Shown here: piece by piece, positions 23,476-35,700 of the stretch
How positions within the stretch are numbered: position 1 is the first letter of the stretch
How the letters are laid out: each line of letters begins with the position of its first letter
NCBI GenBank assembly: GCA_034509735.1
Contig: JACGWO010000002.1
Location: forward strand, 26,397,636 to 26,461,635
Reading direction: 5' to 3'
DNA length: 64,000 nucleotides
Source: Sesamum alatum
Lineage: Eukaryota; Streptophyta; Magnoliopsida; Lamiales; Pedaliaceae
The notes under the pieces: generated by a model
The model's input: only the letters and a program-made list of their open reading frames with translations
Database searches by the model: none
What the model was told of the DNA's origin: nothing
Translations under genes and position numbers: made by a program

Positions 23476-24883
23476 AGGGTTTCAAAACCCTAGCAGTATT
23501 TTTCTTTTATTTTTTAATTATTTTCAGTTTTAATTTTGAATTAATTCTGAAAAATCGTTTTTTGTTCAATTATGCCTATTTTTCTAAAGACATTATTACG
23601 AGTAAAATAAATTAGATTTGGAATCCCGGGGTTATTTTACTTAAAATAATGAGGAAAGGTTTTCCTAAAACGAGAAAATAATATTACCAATATTTGTGTT
23701 TTATTTTTCACACGTTGTGCACATATTCATTTATTATTTTGGATATTTATGATTGGAAATCATATGTTGTTGGTATTTTGTAATTATATGATTAGATCAT
23801 GTGATTATGTGTGTTGGATGGAGATGGATGATCGCGAGCCCTAGACCGGATGTATGGTTTATTTTCTGTTGGGCCTGTGTGCCTCTTTTACTGCTTTCTC
23901 CTTCTCTCTTTCTAGTTGCCTTGGAATAATAAGGCATTTCTACCTCCCTCCTTATGTAATCCCCCCGGGTTTTCGCTGGGGTTTCTATTTTTAATATGTA
24001 ATGAGAGTAGACTAGGAGTGAGGTTTCTATTTTTGTAATTGGTGGAGAAGAAGGAAAGACCACATGGAGAGCCCAGACGGGAGGCCCCTTGGAGTTTTCC
24101 ATGAAGTGAAGAAAGAGAAAAAGAGACCAAGGCCCATCAGCATGATGATTGGGTTACTATTAATGTAATAGTATAGGACCAACCCTAGATTGACCATAGA
24201 TCCACTACGGGCTCAGTGGGTCGCATAGGATTCGGGCTCGTGATCATCCAACAGGGGCGTGCTAGGCTTTAATTTTGCATGTGGTTATGATGATGAATGA
24301 ATGGGTTGTTTATTTATCGTATAACTGTTGTGGATGGTTTATTTACGCATTATGGATGTATGTGTAGATATTTATTTATTTGAGATCTCGGTCATTACTT
24401 ACTCTCACATTGGTTGGACCAATGTCTAAATATTAGACCCTAGACAAAGTGGACATGAACTCCAGGAGTTTGTCCATGCCTTCCAATCCATGGCATAGTG
24501 AGGAAGCTGCTTTAGGTCAATAGCATGGTCTCACGAGTCGTGGCACGTTATTGTACTTAAAGGAAGCTGCATTATGTCATGAACGAAAAGCGGGTTGCTG
24601 CTACCTGTCTCACAAGTCGTGGGGGTACCAGTGGGTCCGTGGCTCGGTCGATTGGGTTGGGTCTAACGCCCAATTAACATGATTCGCTTGGAGTCCTCGG
24701 ATCATGTGAAAGGGTGAGGCAATAATCTTGGGAATCTCGTGGAACGAGAATGGTATGGAATACCTCCCACAGGATCTTTTCCATGCGAATCGTAAAAGCG
24801 GGGTATGGGAAAAATCGCTGTGGATCCCAAGCACACTTGGAAAGGATTTCCCGAAAACCACGTTTGAGAGTACCGTGTTTTCG

Positions 24884-24892
24884 TATAAATAG
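24884..24892 (+). promoter_or_regulatory. Internal TATA-like box upstream of gag
   Basis: TATAAATAG in a GC-balanced context, 108 bp before the gag ATG. Conserved in A (5195-5203, minus) and in the fragment at 41607-41615. It would allow a short gag-pol transcript lacking the leader. Function is inferred only. Confidence 0.4.
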
Positions 24893-24999
24893 TGGGAGGA
24901 TTAAATGACTAAAGTCCATGCATTTAATTATTTTATCAAACCACCGTCTTTTATTTTTCTGCTGATCGCGCGCTGTTTTCTAAAAATGTAGATTTTAAA

Positions 25000-27900
25000 A
25001 TGTCTAAGAACCCACTTTCCACCATTCTTAAGACAAACAAATTCAATGGAACAAACTACAACGACTGGTTGCGCAATCTCAGGATAGTCCTAGATTACGA
25101 GAACCAAGGCTACGTCATGGACAAGCCTCTCCCTAGGACCTTACCGGAAGGATCCACGCCAGAAGAACGTGAGACGTTCGAGACTTGGCATAAGGATAAC
25201 TGGAAGGTCCGTAGCATCATACTTGCTTCGATGACCAATGAGATTCAGAAGCAATATGAAAGGCTAGACGATGTCCCTTGCATCATGGCTCGCCTTAAGG
25301 ATTGCTATGCAGTCCCGGACCGGCATACTAGGTATGTCGCGACCAAGGCGTTCTTTGGAACGAAAATGACAGAAGGATCCTCTGTACAAGAGCACGGGGT
25401 TAAAATGCTTACCCTGGTGGAAAAGCTCGAGGACCTAAAGGCAGGTCTCGATAATGAAACGTACATAGATGTGATCCTTCAGTCACTCCCACCCTCCTTT
25501 GACCAATTTATCGTCAACTACAACATGAACGCACTTGAGAAGGGCATTCATGAGTTGATCAATATGTTGGTGCAATACGAGGCAACGACTAAGAAGTCCA
25601 CGCCATCGGTATTGCTTGGAGGTGCTTCGACTTCTAATACGAAAGGCAAGGGTGCCGAACGTTGGAAAAAGAAGAAAGGGAAGGGAAAGGCCGTCAAAGC
25701 AGCTACGAACACTAAGAGTGTTCCCATTGCCAAAGAAGGGAAAGGCAAAGGAAAGGGAAAGGTTGTCTCCAAGCAATAGTCGAAGGCATATGACATATGT
25801 GTCAACTGCCGTGAGAAAGGGCATTGGAAGAGAGAGTGCCCCAAACTCTTCTCGAACCAAGGTATGTATGTGATTGAGGTTAATATGGTCACTAGTTCTG
25901 CCTCTTGGGTATTAGATACCGGCTGTGGAGCTCACATTAGCAATGACTTGCAGGTGTTGAAAAGAAACAGAAAACTGGGTAGCGGGGACATGATCCTGAA
26001 GCTTGGGAATGGCAAGGCCATCTTGGCAGAAGCAGTAGGATCCGCCACTCTAGTGATTAGTGACAGTATTAGCATAGATTTAGAGAAAGTTTATTTTGTA
26101 CCCAGTATGATTAAAAACATCATTTCCATTCCATTGTTGGACAATAGTGGTTATGAGTTTAGAATCAATAAAAATTGCTTTTATTTGATGAGGTGTGGAA
26201 TTGCTCATCTACTTGGTACATTGCATAACGGACTCTATATCTTGCAACAAACGAATTTCGTCCTCAATGCACAACACAAACGAAAATTAGATAATAACGG
26301 GAACGCACTTCTGTGGCACGCTAGGCTAGGTCACATATCCCAAGATAGGATGAAAAGGTTGGTAGACTCAAAGAACCTAGAGGTTGGGGACTTGAGCGAT
26401 CTACCAACTTGTGAGTCCTGTCTAAGAGGGAAAATGACCAAGAAGCCCTTTGTAGGACAAAGCAGGCTTGCCACAGGTCTGTTGGACTTGGTCCATACAG
26501 ACGTATGTGGACCACTAAGGACGCAGGCCCGAGGTGGGTTCTCCTACTTCATAACCTTCACCGATGATCATTCACGGTATGGTTATGTTTACCTGATGAG
26601 GTACAAGTCTGAAGCTTTTGAGAGGTTTAAAGAATTCAGACTTGAAGTGGAGAACCAGACCAACTGCAAAATTAAAATCCTACGGTCGGACCGAGGCGGT
26701 GAATACCTTAGTACGGAGTTCCTAGATTATCTAAAAGAACATGGTATAATATCAGAATGGACACCTCCAGGAACACCACAGTTAAATGGTGTCTCTGAAA
26801 GGAGGAATCGAACCCTGTTGGACATGGTTCGGTCCATGATGAGTTTTACCAAATTGCCCTTATCATTTTGGGGCTATGCACTAGAAACGGCGGCCAAATT
26901 GTTGAATTTAGCGCCTACTAGTACATTGACCCAAACGCCATATGAGATATGGCACGGTAAGCCTGCATCCTACGACTACTTGAAAGTGTGGGGTAGCCCC
27001 GCATACGTCAAGAGGTTAGTGGGAGATAAGTTAGAATCTAGGTCTAGCTTATGCAGGTTCGTTGGATACCCTAAAGAAACTGCGGGTTATTACTTTTATG
27101 ACCCCTTGGAACAAAAGGTGTTTGTTTCAAGAAATGCAGTATTCTTGGAGCAAGGCTTCCCGGAGGATATCCAACGTGATGAGCTGATCCTTGAGGAATC
27201 AAGTGATGGAATCCAGCCATCAGAGGAGGCCGCAGAACCCTCACTTAGAGGATTCAGGATAGACAGCCGAAGAGCTGACCAACCTCGAGAGGTCCAACAT
27301 GCTAGGCATGAAGGACAGCCTCAGGAACAGCCAGCCCCGGTTCCTGAACCACCGGCTCCGATACAGTCAGCGCCCACAGTCACCACTAACGTTCCCGTTC
27401 TCCGTAGGTCCACTAGAGAGTCCAGACCTCCAGTGAGATATGCCTTTCTAGGAGCGACCGATCTTTTGGATAACGATCCTAAGACATATGGAGAAGCGAC
27501 GTCTGACATCGACTCCGGGAAATGGCTTGAGGCCATGAAAGCCGAAATGGACTCCATGAGCGAGAACCAAGTTTGGAGTCTCGTAGATCCACCGAAAGAT
27601 GTTAAGCCAGTCGGCTGTAAGTAGGTCTACAAGCGCAAACTTGGCGTTGATGGAGAAGTCACAACCTTTAAGGCTAGGCTTGTAGCTAAGGGATACACTC
27701 AACGACCCGGGGTCGATTTTGAGGATACCTACTCGCCAGTAGCCATGGCTAAATCCATTCGGATTCTGCTCGCCATAGCAGCATGGTATGACTATGAGAT
27801 GTGGCAGATGGACGTGAAAACGGCCTTCCTCAACGGTTTTGTTGAAGAAGAGATCTATATGGATCAGCCGCAGGGTTTCACGGTCACTGGAGAAGAACAG

Positions 27901-29052
27901 AAAGTCTGTCGTCTCCAGAAGTCCATCTATGGCCTCAAACAAGCCTCCCGAAGTTGGAACATTCATTTTGATGAAGAAATACGGGGTTATGACTTCATCA
28001 AAAATGAATCCGACCCTTGTGTATACAAGAAGGTCAGTGGGAGCTCAATAGTGTTCCTAGTGCTTTATGTGGATGACATTCTGCTCGTTGGTAATGACGT
28101 TAGAATGTTAGAAAACACAAAAGCATGATTGTCAACCCAGTTTTCCATGAAGGACTTGGGTGAAGCCTCCTACATCCTAGGCATCCAGATTGTCAGGGAC
28201 AGATCTAAAAGGATGTTAGGGCTCACCCAAAACTCGTATATGGAGAAAGTCCTAAAGAGATATCGAATGGACAACTCCAAACGAGGATTCCTTCCAATGA
28301 GGCATGGGATCAAGTTATCCAAGAAACAGTCCCCACAGACTGATGAGGAACTTGAAAGGATGAAGGTCATCCCCTATGCTTCTGCCGTAGGTAGCATACA
28401 ATATGCGGTCCACTGCACTAGGCCTGACATTGCGTACGCTTTGAGCGTGACAAGCAGATATCAGTCCTGCTCAGGAGAGGCACATTGGAATGCTGTTAAG
28501 GGCATCCTTAAGTACCTAAGGAGGACTAAGGAAATGTTCCTAGTCTATGGCAATGGAAAACTAATTCTGGAAGGCTTTAGCGACGCTAGCTTCCAGTCTG
28601 ATGACGATGATGGCAAGTCTCAATCGGGGTATGTATTCAAACTCAATGGAGGAGTAGTAGCTTGGAAAAGTTCCAAGCAAGCAACCATTGCTGACTCCAC
28701 CACAGAGGCTGAATACATAGCAGCTTCAGAAGCTGCTAAGGAAGCGGTTTGAATGAGAAACTACATCCAAGAGTTGGGTGTGGTGCCTAGCATCGCCGAG
28801 CCCGTTGTCATCTTCTGTGATAACAACGGCGCAATAGCGCAAGCAAAGGAACCAAGATCTCATCACCGTTCCAAACACATTCTTAGACGCTACCATCTTC
28901 TTAGAGATATGGTAGGAAGAGGTGACGTCCGGATGGACCGAGTTAACTCGGCAGACAACACAGCAGACCCGCTGACAAAGCCTATGTCGCAGAGCGCTCA
29001 TACGCAACATCTTGAGAAGATGGGAATTAAGCATATGGGCAATTGGCTTTAA
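25000..29052 (+). pseudogene. Element C gag-pol polyprotein, one frame with four nonsense codons
   Basis: 1,350 codons in one uninterrupted frame. Gag begins MSKNPLSTIL; CCHC zinc knuckle at residues 267-280; protease DTG at 306-308; integrase zinc residues H440, H445, C471, C474 and catalytic D501, D564, E600, with exactly 35 residues between the last two; reverse transcriptase YVDD at 1023-1026; RNase H acidic residues about D1195, E1236/E1238 and D1274. Internal stops fall at codon 260 (TAG, 25777), 875 (TAG, 27622), 1043 (TGA, 28126) and 1251 (TGA, 28750). A, D or E retain the sense codons (one Gln, three Trp), so each change is C-to-T or G-to-A, as expected from deamination of methylated cytosine. 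No frameshift is seen in 4 kb. The product would act in cytoplasmic virus-like particles and then the nucleus. Confidence 0.95.
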
Positions 29053-29059
29053 AGGTCAA

Positions 29060-29068
29060 GTGGGAGAT
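29060..29068 (+). other. Polypurine tract of element C
   Basis: GTGGGAGAT immediately before the 3' LTR; primer for plus-strand DNA synthesis. Confidence 0.88.
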
Positions 29069-31062
29069 TGTTAGAATAGGTGACCATGTAAGCCAATTTT
29101 GGCAGGAATATGTAACCTATGTCTAGATAATTCTTTGGTATTTGATAAAACATTTATGAATGAAGAAGTGAAAATTCATATGGCAATACTTTGTTTACGT
29201 TCACTTATATCTGCATTTACATTACTGTTCACTACGCAAACAAAGCCCACGGACTGAGTAACGATTTCGGGGACTGGGACTACGCTTGGAGTAGGTCCAT
29301 GAAATCAGTCTCGCCGAATCAGTCCGGAAATCTCCAAGTCAAGGAATCCCGAAAATGGGTACCGGATTCCCTTTGAGACTTGCACTAAGCATCTGCTGTC
29401 GTATTTCATCGACGGGTGACGAAGGTCGTCTAAGCAGTGTTAGTGGGTCAGCATGCTAGGAAGCAGCTAGCTGACTGAGGTGACTCGCGGGAATCGCCTT
29501 ACGGAGGACCTTGAGTATGGTAAGCAAGTTATGACGTGTATTCCCGGTTCCAACAGTACAGGCCAAGTCCTCTGACTTGAGGAACTGCTGAGTTTACCTG
29601 TGCATCAGGTCTGTATCTTAGATATGGTGAGAGATTGCCAAAATACTCTTGAGTAGTCATAAGCCATGTCTAGTGCAGCTCGGGTGTACAAAGTGACAGT
29701 AGTTTCCAAGAAAGGATCTGTCTCCTGTCAAAAGGTATTGACAGTTGAGTCTCATGTATGCTCTGTGTCTTGTCCCTTAAATCTGTGGCCACAGTAACTG
29801 AACCGAAGGGAAAGGTTTTCCTTGCGGCGTTTAGTAAGGACAGACCGACACTTAGGTCCAAAATGGGTACCTGCATTTTCCGTGCCCTAGACCCTAAGTG
29901 ATGAGACCGAAGATAGAAGGACAAGTATACTGTTAGAGCCTAAATGTTCATCCCCGAATATTTCACCTAGTCTCTAGTGCCATGGACCGTTGCTAGATGG
30001 CCACCCATGGTAACGGGCGGATTCTAGGAATCCGACCAAGTCTAGCTGAATGGTGAATCTAAAGAGTCACACACTATCCACACACACTTTGTATTTAATT
30101 CGGAATTAAATATTGGAGTAAAGGAATGATTAAATTAGATTTAATCGGGTCCTATATTTTCTTGGAGAAATTAATTCCTTCTATTTGATAAAGGGAATTA
30201 AATTAATAAATAGGATTTATTAAAAGGGTTGATTTAATGGGCTTAGAATAAATAATAATATTATATTATATTTATTCTTTTAGCCTTTTGGAATATTTAA
30301 TAGGATTTAAGTATTCCATTAAATTAAAATCAACGGTTGAGATGGAAAGGGGAGATGGAAGGCTAGGATTCGTTTGACTAGGTCAAACACTAGTTTGACT
30401 AGGACTTTGACTAGGTCAAATTCCTAGTCAAATTAGAGTTCTTAGAGTTGGAGTTTAAAGAGGATTAAACTCCTCCTCTATATAAAACCTCTAGCTTCCA
30501 ACAATTGGAGGATGATGATTCTTGAAAAACACACACAACACACACTCTCCCCTCTCCATGCCTCTCGTCCGCCCCTCCCTCTCTCTCCAAGAAGAAAATA
30601 TTTTTTAGTTCTTTTGTTTCTTGGAACATTAGAACTTAGACGAACCAATACCGTTAATTGATAACGTGTTATTGATTCGTCCACTCCAAAATTATACACT
30701 TGTTCGTTGCTAGCACGACGTGCAAGATACGTCGGTGGATCGTGTGTCACGATTTGGAGGGTCTCAAGAACGAGATCTCGGTGCAAAACGGGGAACAACG
30801 CGAGTAGCCGTTGAAGACGAAAACGACAACGGGTAGGTCTCGTTTTACTTTTTCGTCCCTCTTTAATTTTTCAACTCTATGGCCTCCATGACTTCTTTAC
30901 ATGCTTTATGATCATGAGATACACCGAACGCCCAGGAACCTCAAGGGCACACCCCTTGAGCGTGTTCTTTTAAATTAAAAGCATGCTTTATTTTTTGTAT
31001 GTTTAATTTTATCGCGCTTCCGCATTCGCGCAATTCCCGGGACGATCCACCGATTTCTTTCA
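29069..31062 (+). repeat. 3' LTR of element C (type 2)
   Basis: 1,994 bp, TGTTAGAATAGG to CGATTTCTTTCA. Nearly identical to the 5' LTR apart from a few transitions and the indels near the TATA box. Also the closest relative of the D LTR at 44053-46044. Confidence 0.95.
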
Positions 31063-31067
31063 GATAG
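31063..31067. repeat. Target-site duplication of element C, right copy (GATAG)
   Basis: GATAG directly after the 3' LTR, continuing into ATGACTCATTTTTTGC of the interrupted monomer. Confidence 0.95.
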
Positions 31068-32750
31068 ATGACTCATTTTTTGCTATAAATATATTCGTAT
31101 TGACTCTAATAATAAATATTAAATCCACTTTTCGATTATATGACTACGACTCCATGTTATTCAATATTAAAATGCACTATGACTACATCTAAAATACTCT
31201 TTTGAGCTATGGACTCAGCTTTGTACCTTTGCACAACGAAAAACTCCTTTAAAATAAATTTAGACACTTATTCCTGTTTTTCCTTTCCTATATCGAGGGT
31301 TTGGTCAGCCTTCATAATCAATTGTACGTCCAGATACATGCCTAATACTCAACACAATCGTAGGAAACACTTTGTGTTTTTAGTCCTTATGATTGACTGA
31401 TAGATGACTATATTTTGGCTATAAATATATTCATATTGACCCTAATAATTAATATTACAGCCACTCTTCGATTATACGACTAGGACGCCATCATATTGAA
31501 CATAAAATACACTAGGACTACATTTAGCACACTCTTTCGAGCCATGGACTCAGATTTGTACCTTTGCTCAACGACAAACTCCTTTAAAATAGTTTACACA
31601 CTAATGCACTTTTATCTTGGCCATATCGAGGGCTTGGAGAACCTTGATAATGAATAGTACGTCTTGATACATGCCTAATACTCATCACAATAGTAGGAAA
31701 CACCTTTTGCTTTCAGTCCTTATCATTGACTAATAGATGACTCATTTTTTGCTATAAATATATTCGTATTAACTCTAATAATCAATATTAAAGCCACTCT
31801 TCGATTATATGACTATGACTAGGACTCCATCTTATTCAACATAAAACTGCGCTAGGACTAAATCTAGATCACTCTTTTGAGCCATGGACTGACCTTTGTA
31901 CCTTTACGCAACGACAAACTCCTTTAAACAAGTTTAGACACTAATGTACTTTCATCTTTGCCATATCGAGGGCTCGGAGAACCTTCATAATAAATCGTAC
32001 GTCCGGATACATGCCTAATACTCAACACAATCGCAGGAAACACCTTGTGCTTTCAGTCCTTATCATTGACTAATAGATTACTCATTTAATAATGAATATT
32101 AATGCCACTTTTCGATTATATGACGAGGACTATATCTTATTCAACATAAAAATGCACTAGAACTACATCTAGAACACTGCTTTGAGCCATGAACTCGCCT
32201 TTGTACCTTTGCGCAACGACAAACTCCTTTAGACAAGTTTAGACACTAATGCACTTTTATCCTTGCAATATCGAGGGCTTGGAGAACCATCATAATCAAT
32301 CGTACGTCCAGATACATGCCTAATACTCAACACAATTGTAGGAAACACCTTTTGCTTTCAGTCCTTATCGTTGACTGATAGATGACTCATTTTTTGCTAT
32401 AAAATATATTCTTATTAACTCCAATACTCAATTTTAAAGCCACTCTTCGATTATATGACTATGAATCCATCTTATTCAACATAAAAATGCACTAGGTCTA
32501 AATCTAGAACACTCTTTTGATCCATGGACTGACCTTTGTACCTTTGCGCAACGACAAACTCCTTTAAACAAGTTTAGACACTAATGCACTTTCATCTTTG
32601 CCATATAGAGGGCTCGGAGAATCTTCATAATAAATCGTACGTCCGGATACATGCCTAATACTCAACACAATCGCAGGAAACACCTTGTGCTTTCAGTCCT
32701 TATCATTGACTGATAGATGACTCATTTTTTGCTATAAATATATTCGTATT

Positions 32751-35700
32751 GACTCTAATAATAAATATTAAATCCACTTTTTTGATTATATGACTACGAC
32801 TCCATGTTATTCAACATTAAAATGCACTATGACTACATCTAAAACACTCTTTTGAGCTATGGACTCAGCTTTGTACCTTTGCACAACGAAAACCTCATTC
32901 AAAATAAATTTAGACACTTATTCCTCTTTTCCTTTGCCATATCGAGGGTTTTGGTCAGCCTTCGTAATCATTTGTACGTCCAGATACATGCCTAATACTC
33001 AACACAATCGTAGGAAACACCTTGTGTTTTCAGTCCTTATGATTGACTGATAGATGACTATATTTTGGCTATAAATATATTCGTATTGACCCTAATAATT
33101 AATATTACAGCCACTCTTCGATTATATGACTTGGACTCCATCTTATTCAATATAAAACTGCAGTAGGACTAGATCTAGAACACTCTGTTGAGCCATAGAC
33201 TGACCTTTGTACCTTTGCGCAACGACAAACTCCGTTAAACAAGTTTAGACACTAATGCACTTTCATCTATGCCATATTGAGGGCTCGGAGAACCTTCATA
33301 ATAGATCGTATGTCCAGATACATGCCTAATACTAAACACAATCGCAGGAAACACCTTGTGCTTTCAGTCCTTATCATTGACTGATAGATGACTCATTTTT
33401 TGATATAAATATATTCGTATTGCCTGTAATAATGAATATGAAAGCCACTCTTCGATTATATGACTAGGACTCCATCTTATTCAACATAAAAATGCACTAA
33501 AACTACATCTAGAATACTGCTTTGAGCTATGAACTCACCTTTGTACCTTTGCGCAACAACCAAATTCATTTAAACAAGTTTAGACACTAATGCACTTTTA
33601 TCTTTGCCATATCGAGGGCTTCGAGAACCATCATAATCAATCGTACGTCCAGATACATGCCTAATACTCAACACAATTGTAGGAAACACCTTGTGCTTTC
33701 AGTCCTTATAATTTACTGATACATGACTCAATTTTGGATATAAATAAATTCGTATTGACCCTAATAATAAGTATTAAAGCCACGCTTCGATAATATAACT
33801 AGGACTCCATCTTATTCAACATAAAAATGTACTAGGACTAAATCTAGAACACTCTTTTGAGCCATGGACTGACCTTTGTACCTTTGCGCAATGACAAACT
33901 CCGTTAAACAAGTTTAGACACTAATACACTTTCATCTTTGCCATATCGAGGGCTTGGAGAACCTTCATAATAAATCGTACGTCCAGATACATGCCTAATA
34001 CTAAACACAATCGCAGGAAACACCTTGTGCTTTCAGTCCTTATCATTCACTGGTAGATGACTCATTTTTGGATATAAATATATTCGTATTGGCTCAAATA
34101 ATGAATATGAAAACCACTCTTCGATTATATGACTAGGACTCCATCTTATTCAACATAAAAATGCACTAAGACTACATCTAGAACACTCTTTTGAGCCATG
34201 GACTCACCTTTGTACCTTTGCGCATCGACAAACTCCTTTAAACTAGTTTAGACACTAATCTACTTTTATCTTTGCCATGAAGGGGCTCGGAGAACCTTCA
34301 TAATAAATCGTACTTCCGAATACATGCCTAATACTCAACACAATCGTAGGAAACACTTTGTCCTTCAGTCCTTATCATTGACTGATAGATGACTCATTTT
34401 TTGCTATAAATATATTCGTATTGCCTGTAATAATCAATATTAAAGCCACTCTTCGATTATATGACTAGGACTCCATCTTATTCAACATAAAAATACACTA
34501 GGACTAAATCTAGAACACTCCTTTGCGCCATGAACTCACCTTTGTACCTTTGCGCAACGACAAACTCCGTTAAACAACTTTAGACACTAATGCACTTTTA
34601 TCTTTGCCATATCGAGGGCTTGGAGAACCATCATAATCAATCGTACGTCCAGATACATGCCTAATACTCAACACAATTGTAGGAAATACCTTTTGCTTTC
34701 AGTCCTTATCATTGACTAATAGATGACTCATTTTTTGCTATAAATATATTCGTATTAACTCTAATAATCAATATTAAAGCCACTCTTCGATTATATGACT
34801 AGGACTCCATCTTATTCAACATAAAATTGCACTAGGACTAAATCTAGAACACTCTTTTGAGCTGTGGACTGACCTTTGTACCTTTGCGCAACGACAAACT
34901 CCTTTAAACAAGTTTAGACAGTAATGCACTTTTATCTTTGCCATATCGAGGGCTCGGAGAACCTTCATAATAAATCATACGGCTGGATACATGCCTAATA
35001 CTCAACACAATCGCAGAAAACACCTTGTGCTTTCAGTCCTTATCATTGACTGATAGATGACTCATTTTTTGCTATAAATATATTTGTATTGACTCTAATA
35101 ATAAATATTAAATCCACTTTTCGATTATATGACTACGACTCCATGTTATTCAATATTAAAATGCACTATGACTACATCTAAAACACTCTTTTGAGCTATG
35201 GACTCAGCTTGTAAGTTTGCACAACGAAAAACTCCTTTAAAATAAATTTAGACACTTATTCCTCTTTTTCCTTTCCCATATCGAGGGTTTGGTCAGCCTT
35301 CGTAATCAATTGTACGTCCAGATACATGCCTAATACTCAACATAATCATAGAATACACCTTGTGTTTTCAGTCCTTATGATTGACTGATAGATGACTATA
35401 TTTTGGCTATAAATATATTCGTATTGACCCTAATAATTAATATTACAGCCACTATTCGATTATACGACTACGCCGCCATCATATTCAACATAAAATACAC
35501 TAAGACTACATTTAGAACACTCTTTCGAGCCATGGACTCAGATTTGTACCTTTGCTCAACGACAAACTCCTTCAAAATAGTTTACACACTAATGCACTTT
35601 TATCATTGTCATATCGAGGGCTTGGAGAACCTTATTAATCAATCGTACGTCTTGATACATGCCTAATACTCATCACAATAGTAGGAAACACCTTTTGCTT

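Larger units (their letters stand above)
22826..24999 (+). other. Untranslated leader of element C
   Basis: A 2.2-kb leader without a conserved ORF. In order: AT-rich segment, GC-rich tract (23030-23475), telobox-like inverted pair (23471-23496), AT-rich segment, a region with two CACGAGTCGTG-type palindromes (24532-24542 and 24611-24621, the second with one mismatch), and a TATA-like box at 24884. The ATG in the TATA-proximal region (24907) is followed by an in-frame stop before gag. Confidence 0.78.
20839..31062 (+). mobile_element. Copia element C, complete, nested in satellite
   Basis: A 10,224-bp Ty1/copia element: 5' LTR 20839-22812 (1,974 bp), primer binding site 22814-22825, leader 22826-24999, gag-pol 25000-29052, polypurine tract 29060-29068, 3' LTR 29069-31062 (1,994 bp), and GATAG target duplication on both sides. 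LTRs have TG...CA ends and few substitutions, with length differing mainly by a 34-bp deletion and a 13-14-bp duplication near the TATA box, suggesting a fairly recent insertion. Lineage within copia (possibly Angela/Tork-like, from LTR length and gag style) is a guess. Four nonsense codons make it non-autonomous as read. Confidence 0.96.

Noticed and set aside
22895..23533. Similar Arg/Ala-rich ORFs in the leader of C
   Set aside because: Same compositional cause; no start context, domain or conservation.
20839..31062. Gypsy-type retrotransposon
   Set aside because: Integrase precedes reverse transcriptase in C, which defines the copia order.
31209..31400. About 63-aa ORFs repeated through the satellite (31209, 32859, 37538, 42066, 57994)
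   Set aside because: They follow one monomer type across a monomer, differ by frameshifts in neighbours, and resemble no protein family. Chance frames in a tandem repeat.
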